Part shown: piece by piece, positions 28,952 through 41,853 of the stretch
How the letters are laid out: each line of letters begins with the position of its first letter
How positions within the stretch are numbered: position 1 is the first letter of the stretch
NCBI RefSeq assembly: GCF_034190915.1
Contig: NW_026947690.1
Location: 62,001 to 126,000 of the forward strand
Reading direction: 5' to 3'
Source: Cavia porcellus
Taxonomy: Eukaryota > Chordata > Mammalia > Rodentia > Caviidae
DNA length: 64,000 nucleotides
Notes under the pieces: generated by a model
Databases searched by the model: none
What the model was told of the DNA's origin: nothing
Seen by the model: the letters and a program-made list of their open reading frames with translations, nothing else
Translations under genes and position numbers: made by a program

Positions 28952-29024
28952 CTCCATCCTACATTGCCACTCACTGCCTATCCTAATTCAGACCCTCCGA
29001 TTCACACCACCCCGTGATGTTTTT
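28952..29024 (+). repeat. Type C subunit, 73 bp (reference example)
   Basis: This is a clean example of the C subunit. It starts CTCCATCCTACATTGCC, continues ACTCACTGCCTATCC and TAATTCAGACCCTCC, and ends GATTCACACCACCCCG, TGATG and T5. About 49% G+C. It shares CCTACATTGCCACT with B and its last 20 or so bases with A, which places it between the two in similarity. Exactly one C occurs per cycle wherever I checked. Recurrent variants used here as markers are CCGAATCAC, CACAGCC, CTTCTAATTC, ATCCATATTC and TTCTCACC. Confidence 0.95.
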
Positions 29025-29091
29025 CTCACTCCTACTAGTGAATGTAATGTAACACACACCCATACAATGCGCACCACCCCGTGATGTTTTT
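29025..29091 (+). repeat. Type A subunit, 67 bp (reference example)
   Basis: This is a clean example of the A subunit. It starts CTCACTCCTACTAGTGAATG, carries a CA-rich centre (AACACACACCCATAC), then TGCGCACCACCCCG, and ends GTGATG plus T5. About 45% G+C. The first 20 bp contain the dyad TCACT-N6-AGTGA, whose centre includes the hexamer ACTAGT. A is the only subunit whose number per cycle varies, from one to five. The copy directly before a B unit usually ends CGCGATG, whereas copies before another A usually end CGTGATG, so A exists in position-specific subtypes. Confidence 0.95.
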
Positions 29092-30559
29092 CTAACTCCT
29101 ACTAGTGAATGTAATGTAACACACACCCATACAATGCGAACCACCCCGCGATGTTTTTCAGAAACCTATTCTACATTGCCACTGCATGTTCCCTGACCTC
29201 CCCATGCTGACCACCCCGCGGTGCTTTTCTCCATCCTACATTGCCACTCACTGCCTATCCTAATACAGACCCTCCGATTCACATCGCCCCGTGATGTTTT
29301 TCTCACTCCTACTAGTGAATGTAATGTAACACACACCCATATAATGCGCACCACCCCGTGATGTTTTTCTCACTCCTACTAGTGAATGTAATGTAACACA
29401 CACCCATACAATGCGCACCAACCCGCGATGTTTTTCAGAAACCTTGCTACATTGCCACTGCATGTTCCCTGACCTCACCATGCTGACCACCCCGCGGTGC
29501 TTTTCTCCATCCTACATTGCCACTCACTGCCTATCCTAATTCAGACCCTCCGATTCACACCACCCCGCGATGTTTTTGTCACTCCTACTAGTGAATGTAA
29601 TATAACACACACCCATAAAATGCGCACCACCCCGCGATGTTTTTCAGAAACCTATCCTACATTGCCACTGCATGTTCCCTGACCTCCCCATGCTGACCAC
29701 CCCGCGGTGCTTTTCTCCATCCTACATTGCCACTCACTGCCTATCCTAATTCAGACCCTCCGAATCACAGCACCCCGTGATGTTTTTCTCACTCCTACTA
29801 GTGAATGTAATATAACACACACGCATACATGTCGCAGCACCCCGTGATGTTTTACAGAAACTATCCTACATTGCCACTGCATGTTCCCTGACCTGCACAT
29901 GCTGACCACCCCGCGGTGCTTTTCTCCATCCTACATTGCCACTCACTGCCTATCCTAATTCAGACCCTCCGATTCAGACCACCCCGTGATGTTTTTCTCA
30001 CTCCTAGTAGTGAATGTAATGTAACACACACCCATACAATGCGCACCAACCCGTGATGTTTTTCTCACTCCTACTAGTGAATGTAATGTAACACACACCC
30101 ATACGATGCGCACCACCCCGCGATGTTTTTCAGAAACCTATCCTACATTGCCACTGCATGTTCCCTGACCTCCCCATGCTGAACACCCCGCAGTGCTTTT
30201 CTCCATCCTACATTGCCATTCAATGCCTATCCTATTTCAGACCCTCCGAATTACACCACCCCATGATGTTTTTCTCACTCCTACTAGTGAATGTAATGTA
30301 ACACACACCCATACAATGCCCACCACCCCGCGATGTTTTTCAGAAACCTATCCTACATTGCCACTGCATGTTACCTGACCTCACCATGCTGACCACCCCG
30401 CGGTGCTTTTCTGCAACCTACATTGCCACTCACTGCCTATCCTAATTCAGACCCTCCGATTCACACCACCCCGTGATGTTAATCTCACTCCTACTAGTGA
30501 ATGTAATGTAACACACACCCATACAATGCGCAGCACCCCGCGATGTTTTTCAGAAACCT

Positions 30560-33430
30560 ATCCTACATTGCCACTGCATGTTCCCTGACCTCACCATGCT
30601 GACCACCCCGCGGTGCTTTTCTCCATCCTACATTGCCACTCACAGCCTATCCTATTTCAGACCCTACGATTCACACCACCCCGCGATGTTTTTCTCAATC
30701 CTACTAGTGAATGTAATGTAACACACACCCATACAATGCGCACCACCCCGCGATGTTTTTATGAAACCTGTCCTACATTGGCACTGCATGTTCCCTGACC
30801 TCCCCATGCTGACCACCCCGCGGTGCTTTTCTCCATCCTACATTGCCACTCACTGACTATCCTAATTCAGACCCTCCGATTCACACCACCCCGTGATGTT
30901 TTTCTCACTCCTACTAGTAAATGTAATGTAACACACACCCATACAATGTGCACCACCCCACGATGTTTTTCAGAAACTTATCCTACATGGCCACATGCAT
31001 GATCCCTGACGTAACCATGCTGACCACCCCGCGGTGCTTTTCTCCATCCTACATTGCCACTCACTGCCTATCCTAATTCAGACCCTCCAATTCACACACC
31101 ACGTGATGTTTTTCTCACTCCTACTAGTGAATGTAATGTAACACACACCCATACAATGCGCACTACCCCGTGATGTTTTTCTCACTCCTATTAGTGAATG
31201 AAATGTAACACACACCCATACAATACGCACCACCCCGCCATGTTTTTCAGAAACCTATCCTACATTGCCACTGCATGTTCCCTGAGCTCCCCATGCTGAC
31301 CACCCCGCGGTGCTTTTCTCCATCCTACATTGCGACTCACTGCGTATCCTAATTCAGACCTTCCGATTCACACCACCCCATGATGTTTTTCTCACTCCTA
31401 CTAGTGAATGTAATGTAACACACACCCATACAATGCGCACAACCCCGTGATGTTTTTCTCACTCCTACTAGTGAATGTAATGTAACACACAACGATACAA
31501 TGCGCACCAACCCGTGATGTTTTTTAGAAACCTATCCTACATTGCCACTGCATGTTCCCTGACCTCCCAATGCTGACGACCCCGCGGTGCTTTTCTGCAT
31601 CCTACATTGCCACTCACTGCCTATCCTAATTCAGACCCTCCGATTCACACCACCCCGTGATGTTTTTCTCACTCCTACCAGTGAATGTAATATAACACAC
31701 AGCCATACAATGCGCACCACCCCGTGATGTTTTTCTCCCTCCTACTAGTGAATGTAATGTAACACACACCGATACAATGCGCACCAACCCGTGATGTTTT
31801 TTAGAAACCTATCCTACATTGCCACTGCATGTTCCATGACCTCCACATGCTGACCACCCGGCGGTGCTTTTCTCCATCCTACATTGCCACTCACTGCCTA
31901 TCCTAATTCAGACCCTCCGATTCACACCACCCCGTGATGTTTTTCTAACTCCTACTAGTGAATGTAAGGTAACACACACCCATGCAATGCGCACCACCCC
32001 GTGATGATTTTCTCACTCCTACTAGTGAATGTAATGTAACACACACCCATACAATGCGCACCACCCCGCGATGTTTTTCAGAAACCTATCCTACATTGCC
32101 ACTGCATGTTACCTGACCTCCCCATGCTGACCACCCCGCGGTGCTTTTCTCCATCCTACATTGCCACTCACTGCCTATCCTAATTCAGACCCTCCGAATC
32201 ACACCACCCCGTGATGTTTTTCTCACTCCTACTAGTGAATGTAATGTAACACACACCCGTACAATGCGCACCACCCCGCGATGTTTTTCAGAAACCTATC
32301 CTGCATTGCCACAGCATGTTCCCTGACATTCCCAGGCTGACCACGACGTGGTGCTTTTCTCCATCCTACATTGCCACTCACAGCCTATCCTAATTCAGAG
32401 CCTCCGATTCTCACCACCCTGTGATGTTTTTCTCACTCCTACTAGTGAATGTAGTGTAACACACACCCATACAATGCGCTCCACCCCGTGATGTTTTTCT
32501 CACTCCTACTAGTGAATGTAGTGTAACACACCCATACAATGCGCACCACCCCGCGATGTTTTTCAGAAACCTATCCTACTTTGCCACTGCATGTTCCCTG
32601 ACCTCCCCATGCTGACCACCCCGCGGTGCTTTTCTCCATCCTACATTGCCACTCACTGCCTCTCCTAATTCAGACCCTGCGAATCACAGCACCCCGTGAT
32701 GTTTTTCTCACTCCTAGTAGTGAATGTAATGTAACACACACCCATACAATGCGCACCACCCCGTGATGTTTTTCTCACTCCTATTAGTGAATGTAATGTA
32801 ACACACACCCACACAATGCGCCCCACATCATGATGTTTTTCAGAAACCTATCCTACATTGCCACTGCATGTTCCCTGACCTCCCCGTGCGGACCACCCCG
32901 CGGTGCTTTTCTCCATTCTACATTGCCACTCACTGCCTATCCTAATTCAGACCCTCCGAATCACACCACCCCGTGATGTTTTTATCACTCTTACTAGTGA
33001 ATGTAACGTAACACACACCCATACAATGCCCACCACCCCGCGATGTTTTTCAGAAACCTATCCTTCATTGCCACTGTATGTTCCCTGACCTCCCCATGCT
33101 GACCACCCGGCGGTGCTTTTCTCCATCCTACATTGCTACTCACTGCCTATCCAAATTCAGACCCTTCTGATTCACACCACCCCGTGATGTTTTTCTCACT
33201 CATACTAGTGAATGTAATATAACACACACGCATACATGTCGCACCACCCCGTGATGTTTTTCAGAAACTATCCTACATTGCCACTGCATGTTCCCTGACC
33301 TGCCCATGCTGACCACCCCGTGGTGCTTTTCTCCATCCTACATTGCCACTCACTGCCTATCCTAATTCAGACCCTCCGATTCACACCACCCCGTGATGTT
33401 TTTCTCACTCCTACTAGTGAATTTAATGTA
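30560..33430 (+). repeat. Long duplicated block, right copy (partner about 5,009 bp upstream)
   Basis: This is the partner of 25.55-28.42 kb. Differences from the left copy include CCTATCCAAATTCAGACCCTTC near 33.16 kb and CCCCGTGCGGACC versus CCCCATGCGGACC near 32.88 kb. At its left edge, near 30.53-30.60 kb, the sequence changes from resembling 45.4-45.7 kb to resembling 25.5 kb. Confidence 0.82.
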
Positions 33431-33809
33431 CCACACACCCATACAATGCGCACCACCCCGTGATGTTTTTCTCACTCCTACTAGTGAATGTAATGTAACA
33501 CACACCCATACGATGCGCACCACCCCGCGATGTTTTTCAGAAACCTATCCTACATTGCCACTGCATGTTCCCTGACCTCCCCATGCTGACCAGCCCGCAG
33601 TGCTTTTCTCCATCCTACATTGCCACTCAATGCCTATCCTATTTCAGACCCTCCGAATTACACCACCCCATGATGTTTTTCTCACTCCTAGTAGTGAATG
33701 TAATGTAACACACACCCATACAATGCCCACCACCCCGCGATGTTTTTCAGAAACCTATCCTACATTGCCACTGCATGTTACCTGAACTCACCATGCTGAC
33801 CACCCCGCG

Positions 33810-34440
33810 GTGCTTTTCTCCATCTTACATTGCCACTCACTGCCTATCCTAATTCAGACCCTCTGATTCACACCACCCCGTGATGTTTATCTCACTCCTA
33901 CTAGTGAATGTAATGTAACACACACCCATACAATGCGCACCACCCCGCGATATTTTTCAGAAACCTATCCTACATTGCCACTGCATGTTCCCTGACCTCC
34001 CCATGCTGACCACCCTGCGGTGCTTTTCTCAATCCTACATTGCCACTCACAGCCTATCCTAATTGAGACCCTCCGATTCACACCACCCCACGATGTTTTT
34101 CTCACTCCTACTAGTGAATGTAATGTAACACACACCCATACAATGCGCACCACCCCGCGATGTTTTTCAGAAACCTATCCTACATTGCCACTGCATGTTC
34201 CCTGACCTCCCCATGCTGACCACCCCGCGGTGCTTTTCTCCATCCTACATTGCCACTCACTGACTATCCTAATTCAGACCCTCCGATTCACACCACCCCG
34301 TGATGTTTTTCTCACTCCTACTAGTGAATGTAATGTAACACACACCCAAACAATGCGCACCACCCCACGATGTTTTTCAGAATCCTATCCTACATGGCCA
34401 CATGCATGATCCCTGACCTCCCCATGCTGACCACCGCGCG
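33810..34440 (+). repeat. 631-bp three-cycle repeat, tandem copy 1
   Basis: Three C-A-B cycles of 210, 210 and 211 bp. Ordered variants are CCCTCTGATTC with GTTTATCTCAC, then CTCAATCCTACATTG with CACAGCC, TAATTGAGACC and CCACGATG, then CACTGACTATCC with CCAAACAATG and the 71-bp B unit CCACATGCATGATCC. The next 631 bp repeat this series in the same order. Confidence 0.9.
34168..34237 (+). repeat. Type B subunit, 70 bp (reference example)
   Basis: This is a clean example of the B subunit. It starts CAGAAACCTATCC, shares CCTACATTGCCACT with C, continues GCATGTTCCCTGACC and CCATGCTGACC, and ends CCGCGGTGC plus T4. About 56% G+C, the most GC-rich of the three. The palindrome CCGCGG near its end occurs in most B units and is a convenient once-per-cycle landmark. 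Recurrent variants include TGCCTCTGCATGTTTCC (domain 1), a one-base-longer form with CCACATGCATGATCC (26-58 kb), and a palindromic CACGTG form. Confidence 0.95.
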
Positions 34441-35071
34441 GTGCTTTTCTCCATCCTACATTGCCACTCACTGCCTATCCTAATTCAGACCCTCTGATTC
34501 ACACCACCCCGTGATGTTTATCTCACTCCTACTCGTGAATGTAATGTAACACACACCCATACAATGCGCACCACCCCGCGATATTTTTCAGAAACCTATC
34601 CTACATTGCCACTGCATGTTCCCTGACCTCCCCATGCTGACCACCCCGCGGTGCTTTTCTCAATCCTACATTGCCACTCACAGCCTATCCTAATTGAGAC
34701 CCTCCGATTCACACCACCCCACGATGTTTTTCTCACTCCTTATAGTGAATGTAATGTAACACACACCCATACAATGCGCACCACCCCGCGATGTTTTTCA
34801 GAAACCTATCCTACATTGCCACTGCATGTTCCCTGACCTCCCCATGCTGACCACCCCGCGGTGCTTTTCTCCATCCTACATTGCCACTCACTGACTATCC
34901 TAATTCAGACCCTCCGATTCACACCACCCCGTGATGTTTTTCTCACTCCTACTAGTGAATGTAATGTAACACACACCCAAACAATGCGCACCACCCCACG
35001 ATGTTTTTCAGAATCCTATCCTACATGGCCACATGCATGATCCCTGACCTCCCCATGCTGACCACCCCGCG
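34441..35071 (+). repeat. 631-bp three-cycle repeat, tandem copy 2
   Basis: This copy has the same 210+210+211 structure and variant order as copy 1. Distinguishing variants are CTACTCGTGAATG and CCTTATAGTGAATG. The third cycle of the same series, without the first, recurs in the 2,368-bp repeats, so the 631-bp tandem probably arose from part of that larger unit. Confidence 0.9.
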
Positions 35072-36531
35072 GTGCTTTTCTCCATCCTACATTGCCACTC
35101 ACTGCCTATCCTAATTCAGACCCTCCGATTCACACCACCCCGTGATGTTTTTCTCACGCCTACTAGTGAATGTAATGTAACACACACCCATACAATGCGC
35201 ACCACCCCGCGATGTTTTTCAGAAACCTTGCTACATTGCCACTGCATGTTCCCTGACCTCCCGTTGCTGACCACCCCGCGGTGCTTTTCTCCATCCTACA
35301 TTGCCACTCACTGCCTATCCTAATTCAGACCCTCCGATTCACACCACCCCGCGATGTTTTTGTCACTCCTACTAGTGAATGTAATATAACACACACCCAT
35401 ACAATGCGCACCACCCCGCGATATTTTTCAGAAACCTATCCTACATTGCCACTGCATGTTCCCTGACCTCCCCATGCTGACCACCCCGCGGTGCTTTTCT
35501 CAATCCTACATTGCCACTCACAGCCTATCCTAAATGAGACCCTCCAATTCACACCACCCCACGATGTTTTTCTCACTCCTTATAGTGAATGTAATGTAAC
35601 ACACACCCATACAATGCGCACCACCCCGCGATGTTTTTCAGAAACCTATCCTACATTGCCACTGCATGTTCCCTGACCTCCCCATGCTGACCACTCCGCG
35701 GTGCTTTTCTCCATCCTACATTGCCACTCACTGCCTATCCTAATTCAGACCCTCCGATTCACACCACCCCGTGATGTTTTTCTCACTCCTACTAGTGAAT
35801 GTAATGTAACACACAGCCATACAATGCGCACCACCCCGTGATGTTTTTCTCACTCCTATTAGTGAATGAAATGTAACACAGACCCATACAATGCGCATCA
35901 CCCCACCATGTTTTTCAGAAACCTATCCTACATTGCCACTTCATGTTCCCTGAGCTCCCCATGCTGACCACCCCGCGGTGCTTTTCTCCACCCTACATTG
36001 GGACTCACTGCGTATCCTAATTCAGACCCTCCGATTCACACCACCCCGTGATGTTTTTCTCACTCCTACTAGTGAATGTAATGTAACACACACCCATACA
36101 ATGCGCACCACCCCGTGATGTTTTTCTCACTCCTACTAGTGAATGTAATGTAACACACACCCATACAATGCGCACCAACCCGTGATGTTTTTTAGAAACC
36201 TATCCTACATAGCCACTGCATGTTCCCTGACCTCCCCATGCTGACCACCGCGCGGTGCTTTTCTCCATCCTACATTGCCACTCACTGCCTATCCTAATAC
36301 AGACCCTCCGATTCACACCACCCCGTGATGTTTTTCTCACTCCTACTAGTGAATGTAATGTAACACACACCCATACAATGCGCACCACCCCGTGATGTTT
36401 TTCTCACTCCTACTAGTGAATGTAATGTAACACACACCCATACAATGCGCACCACCCAGCGATGTTTTTCAGAAACCTATCCTACATTGCCACTGCATGT
36501 TCCCTGACCTCCCCATGCTGACCACCCCGCG

Positions 36532-38689
36532 GTGCTTTTCTAAATCCTACATTGCCACTCACTGCCTATCCTAATTCAGACCCTCCGATTCACACCACCC
36601 CGCGATGTTTTTGTCACTCCTACTAGTGAATGTAATATAACACACGCCCATAAAATGCGCACCACCCCGCGATGTTTTTCAGAAACCTATCCTACATTGC
36701 CACTGCATGTTCCCTGACCTCCCCATGCTGACCACCCCGCGGTGCTTTTCTCCATCCTACATTGCCACTCACTGCCTATCCTAATTCAGACCCTCCGAAT
36801 CACATCACCCCGTGATGTTTTTCTCACTCTTACTAGTGAATTTAATATAACACACACGCATACATGTCGCAGCACCCCGTGATGTTTTTCAGAAACTATC
36901 CTACATTGCCACTGCATGTTCCCTGACCTGCACATGCTGACCACCCCGCGGTGCTTTTCTCCATCCTACTTTGCCACTCACTGCCTATCCTAATTCAGAC
37001 CCGCCGATTCAGACCACCCCGTGATGTTTTTCTCACTCCTAGTAGTGAATGTAATGTAACACACACCCATACAATGCGCACCAACCTGTGATGTTTTTCT
37101 CACTCCTACTAGTGAATGTAATGTAACACACACCCATACGATGCGCACCACCCCGCGATGTTTTTCAGAAACCTATCCTACGTTGCCACTGCATGTTCCC
37201 TGACCTCCCCATGCTGAACACCCCGCAGTGCTTTTCTCCATCCTACATTGCCACTCAATGCCTATCCTATTTCAGACCCTCCGAATTACACCACCCCATG
37301 ATGTTTTTCTCACTCCTACTAGTGAATGTAATGTAACACACACCCATACAATGCCCACCACCCCGCGATATTTTTCAGAAACCTATCCTACATTGCCACT
37401 GCATGTTACCTGACCTCACCATGCTGACCACACCGCGGTGCTTTTCTCCAACCTACATTGCCACTCACTGCCTATCCTAATTCAGAACCTCCGATTCACA
37501 CCACCCCGTGATGTTTATCTCACTCCTACTAGTGAATGTAATGTAACACACACCCATACAATGCGCACCACCCCGCGATATTTTTCAGAAACCTATCCTA
37601 CATTGCCACTGCATGTTCCCTGACCTCCCCATGCTGACCACTCCGCGGTGCTTTTCTCAATCCTACATTGCCACTCACAGCCTATCCTAAATGAGACCCT
37701 CCGAATCACACCACCCCACGATGTTTTTCTCACTCCTTATAGTGAATGTAATGTAACACACACCCATACAATGCGCACCACCCCGCGATGTTTTTCAGAA
37801 ACCTATCCTACATTGCCACTGCATGTTCCCTGACCTCCCCATGCTGACCACTCCGCGGTGCTTTTCTCCATCCTACATTGCCACTCACTGACTATCCTAA
37901 TTCAGACACTCCGATTCACACCACCCCGTGATGTTTTTCTCACTCCTACTAGTGAATGTAATGTAACACACACCCAAACAATGCGCACCACCCCACGATG
38001 TTTTTCAGAATCCTATCCTACATGGCCACATGCATGATCCCTGACCTCCCCATGCTGACCACCCCGCGGTGCTTTTCTCCATCCTACATTGCCACTCACT
38101 GCCTATCCTAATTCAGACCCTCCGATTCACACCACCCCGTGATGTTTTTCTCACTCCTACTAGTGAATGTAATGTAACACACAGCCATACAATGCGCACC
38201 ACCCCGTGATGTTTTTCTCACTCCTATTAGTGAATGAAATGTAACACACACCCATACAATGCGCATCACCCCACTATGTTTTTCAGAAACCTATCGTACA
38301 TTGCCACTTCATGTTCCCTGAGCTCCCCATGCTGACCACCCCGCGGTGCTTTTCTCCACCCTACATTGGGACTCACTGTGTATCCTAATTCAGACCCTCC
38401 GATTCACACCACCCCGTGATGTTTTTCTCACTCCTACTAGTGAATGTAATGTAACACACACCCATACAATGCGCACCACCCCGTGATGTTTTTCTCACTC
38501 CTACTAGTGAATGTAATGTAACACACACCTATACAATGCGCACCAACCCGTGATGTTTTTCTCACTCCTACTAGTGAATGTAATGTAACACACACCCATA
38601 CAATGCGCACCACCCAGAGATGTTTTTCAGAAACCTATCCTACATTGCCACTGCATGTTCCCTGACCTCCCCATGCTGACCACCCCGCG
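36532..38689 (+). repeat. Ten-cycle repeat, shortened copy (2,158 bp, nine cycles)
   Basis: Cycle starts at 36532, 36742, 36951, 37228, 37438, 37648, 37858, 38069 and 38346 match the first nine cycles of the 2,368-bp repeat. The ninth cycle here is C-A-A-A-B of 344 bp, which replaces two 277-bp cycles. The copy is therefore exactly 210 bp short. The missing segment is the B unit with TACATAGCC, the following C and one A. Confidence 0.88.
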
Positions 38690-40391
38690 GTGCTTTTCTC
38701 CATCCTACATTGCCACTCACTGCCTATCCTAATTCAGACCCTCCGATTCACACCACCCCGCGATGTTTTTGTCACTCCTACTAGTGAATGTAATATAACA
38801 CACACCCATAAAATGCGCACCACCCCGCGATGTTTTTCAGAAACCTATCCTACATTGCCACTGCATGTTCCCTGACCTCCCCATGCTGACCACCCCGCGG
38901 TGCTTTTCTCCATCCTACATTGCCACTCACTGCCTATCCTAATTCAGACCCTCCGAATCACACCACCCCGTGATGTTTTTCTCACTCTTACTAGTGAATG
39001 TAATATAACACACACGCATACATGTCGCAACACCCCGTGATGTTTTTCAGAAACTATCCTACATTGCCACTGCATGTTCCCTGACCTGCCCATGTTGACC
39101 ACCCCGTGGTGCTTTTCTCTATCCTACATTGCCACTCACTGCCTATCCTAATTCAGACCCTCCGATTCACACCACCCCGTGATGTTTTTCTCACTCCTAC
39201 TAGTGAATGTAATGTAACACACACCCATACAATGCGCACCACCCCGCGATGTTTTTCTCACTCCTACTAGTGAATGTAATGTAACACACACCCATACAAT
39301 GCGCACCACCCCGCGATGTTTTTCAGAAACCTATCCTACATTGCCACTGCATGTTCCCTGACTTCCCCATGCTGACCAACCCGCGGTGCTTTTCTCCATC
39401 CTACATTGCCACTCACTGCCTATCCTAATTCAGACCCTCCGATTCAAACCACCCCGTGATGTTTTTCACACTCCTAGTAGTGAATGTAATGTAACACACA
39501 CCCATACAATGCGCACCACCCCTTGATGTTTTTCTCACTCCTACTAGTGAAGGTAATGTAACACACACCCATACGATGCGCACCACCCCGCGATATTTTT
39601 CAGAAACCTATCCTACATTGCCATTGCATGTTCCCTGACCTCCTCATGCTGACCACCCCGCAGTGCTTTTCTCCATCCTACATTGCCACTCAATGCCTAT
39701 CCTATTTCAGACCCTCCGAATTACACAACCCCATGATGTTTTTCTCACTCCTACTAGTGATTGTAATGTAACACACACCCATACAATGCGCACCACCCCG
39801 CGATGTTTTTCAGAAACCTATCCTACATTGCCACTGCATGTTCCCTGACCTCCCCATGCTGACCACCCCGCGGTGCTTTTCTCCATCCTACATTGCCACT
39901 CACTGAGTATCCTAATTCAGACCCTCCGATTCACACCACCCCGTGATGTTTTTCTCACTCCTACTAGTGAATGTAATGTAACACACACACAAACAATGCG
40001 CACCACCCCACGATGTTTTTCAGAATCCTATCCTACATGGCCACATGCATGATCCCTGACCTCCCCAAGCTGACCACCCCGCGGTGCTTTTCTCCATCCT
40101 ACATTGCGACTCACTGCGTATCCTAATTCAGACCCTCCGATTCACACCACCCCGTGACGTTTTTCTCACTCCTACTAGTGAATGTATTGTAACACACACC
40201 CATACAATGCGCACCACCCCGTGATGTTTTTCTCACTCCTACTAGTGAATGTAATGTAACACACACCCATACAATGCGCACCAACCCGTGATGTTTTTTA
40301 GAAACCTATCCTACATAGCCACTGCATGTTCCCTGACCTCCCCATGCTGACAACCGCGCGGTGCTTTTCTCCATCCTACATTGCCACTCAC

Positions 40392-41853
40392 TGCCTATCC
40401 TAATTCAGACCCTCCGAATCACACCACCCCGTGATGTTTTTCTCACTCCTAGAAGTGAATGTAATGTAACACACACCCATGCAATGCGCACCACCCCGTG
40501 ATGTTTTTTCCCACTCCTACTAGTGAATGTAATGTAACACACACCCACACAATGCGCACCACCCCACGATGTTTTTCAGAAACCTATCCTACATTGCCAC
40601 TGCATGTTCCCTGACCTCCCCATGCTGACCACCCCGCGGTGCTTTTCTCCATCCTACGTTGCCACTCACTGCCTATCCTAATTCAGACCCTCCGAATCAC
40701 ACCACCCCGTGATGTTTTTATCACTCTTACTAGTGAATGTAATGTAACACACACCCATACAATGCCCACCACCCCGCGATATTTTTCAGAAACCTATCGT
40801 ACATTGCCACTGCATGTTCCCTGACCTCCCCATGCTGACCACCCGGCGGTGCTTTTCTCCATCCTACATTGCCACTCACTGCCTATCCAAATTCAGACCC
40901 TCCGATTCTCACCACCCCGTGATGTTTTTCTCACTCCTACTAGTGAATGTAATGTAACACACACCCATACAATGCGCACCACCCCGCGATGTTTTTCTCA
41001 CTCCTACTAGTGAATGTAATGTAACACACACCCATACAATGCGCACCACCCCGCGATGTTTTTCAGAAACCTATCCTACATTGCCACTGCATGTTCCCTG
41101 ACTTCCCCATGCTGACCAACCCGCGGTGCTTTTCTCCATCCTACATTGCCACTCACTGCCTATCCTAATTCAGACCCTCCGATTCACACCACCCCGTGAT
41201 GTTTTTCTCACTCCTAGTAGTGAATGTAATGTAACACACACCCATACAATGCGCACCACCCCGTGATGTTTTTCTCACTCCTACTAGTGAATGTAATGTA
41301 ACACACACCCATACAATGCGCACCACCCCGCGATGTTTTTCAGAAACCTATCTTACATTGCCACTGCATGTTACCTGACCTCCCCATGCTGACCACCCCG
41401 CGGTGCTTTTCTCCATCCTACATTGCCACTCACTGCCTATCCTAATTCACACCCTCCGATTCACACCACCCCGTGATTTTTTTCTCACTCCTTCTAGTGA
41501 ATGTAATGTAACACACACCCATACAATGCGCACCACCCAGCGATGTTTTTAAGAAATCTATCCTGCATTGCCACTGCATGTTCCCTGACCTCCCCATGCT
41601 GACCAACCCGCGGTGCTTTTCTCCATCATACATTGCCACTCACTGCCTATCCATATTCAGACCCTCCGATTCACACCACCCCGCGATGTTTTTGTCACTC
41701 CTACTAGTGAATGTAATATAACACACACCCATAAAATGCGCACCACCCCGCGATGTTTTTCAGAAACCTATCCTACATTGCCACTGCATGTTCCCTGACC
41801 TCCCCATGCTGACCACCCCGCAGTGCTTTTCTCCATCCTACATTGCCACTCAA
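40392..41853 (+). repeat. 1,462-bp tandem duplication, copy 1
   Basis: Cycle lengths from 40361 are 278, 210, 277, 277, 210 and 210 bp, totalling 1,462. Rare variants include CTCCTAGAAGTGAATG, TTTTTTCCCACTCC, CCTACGTTGCC, CCTATCGTACATTG and ATCTATCCTGCATTG. All are repeated in the next 1,462 bp. Comparing several stretches across the pair I found no difference. Confidence 0.93.

Larger units (their letters stand above)
28851..30530 (+). repeat. Block shared with 44.03-45.71 kb (offset 15,182)
   Basis: The block aligns to 44033-45712 at a constant offset of 15,182 bp. Shared private variants include TAATACAGACC and CACATCGCCCC (29.27/44.45 kb), the short B unit AACCTTGCTACATTG (29.44/44.62 kb), GATGTTTTTGTCACTCC with CATAAAATGCGC, and CTGCAACCTACATTG (30.41/45.59 kb). 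Upstream of 28.85 kb the offset becomes 14,972, exactly 210 bp less, which marks a one-cycle deletion here or insertion there. Confidence 0.85.
23000..33810 (+). repeat. Domain 3: mosaic of blocks shared with domains 4 and 5
   Basis: Typical variants are TCAATGCCTATCCTATTTC with CCCATGATG, GATGTTTATCTCAC, CACACACCACGTGATG, the B variant CCACATGCATGATCC, CTCCTAGTAGTGAATG and ACACGCATACATGTCGC. The domain splits into blocks that pair with other places at fixed offsets: 25.18-26.65 kb with 56.08-57.55 kb (offset 30,900), 25.55-28.4 kb with 30.55-33.4 kb (offset 5,009) and 28.85-30.5 kb with 44.03-45.7 kb (offset 15,182). No gene is present. Confidence 0.75.

Noticed and set aside
29025..29235. 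RNA polymerase III or tRNA-derived repeat (T5 runs could act as terminators).
   Set aside because: I could find no A-box or B-box-like promoter (for example GGTTCGANNCC) on either strand of the consensus units, and no tRNA-like fold.
29260..29490. Minus-strand open frames of 60-92 codons such as this one, 44442-44672 and 7605-7883.
   Set aside because: They are the reverse complement of the same subunits, recur wherever the same variants occur, and show no recognisable protein feature.
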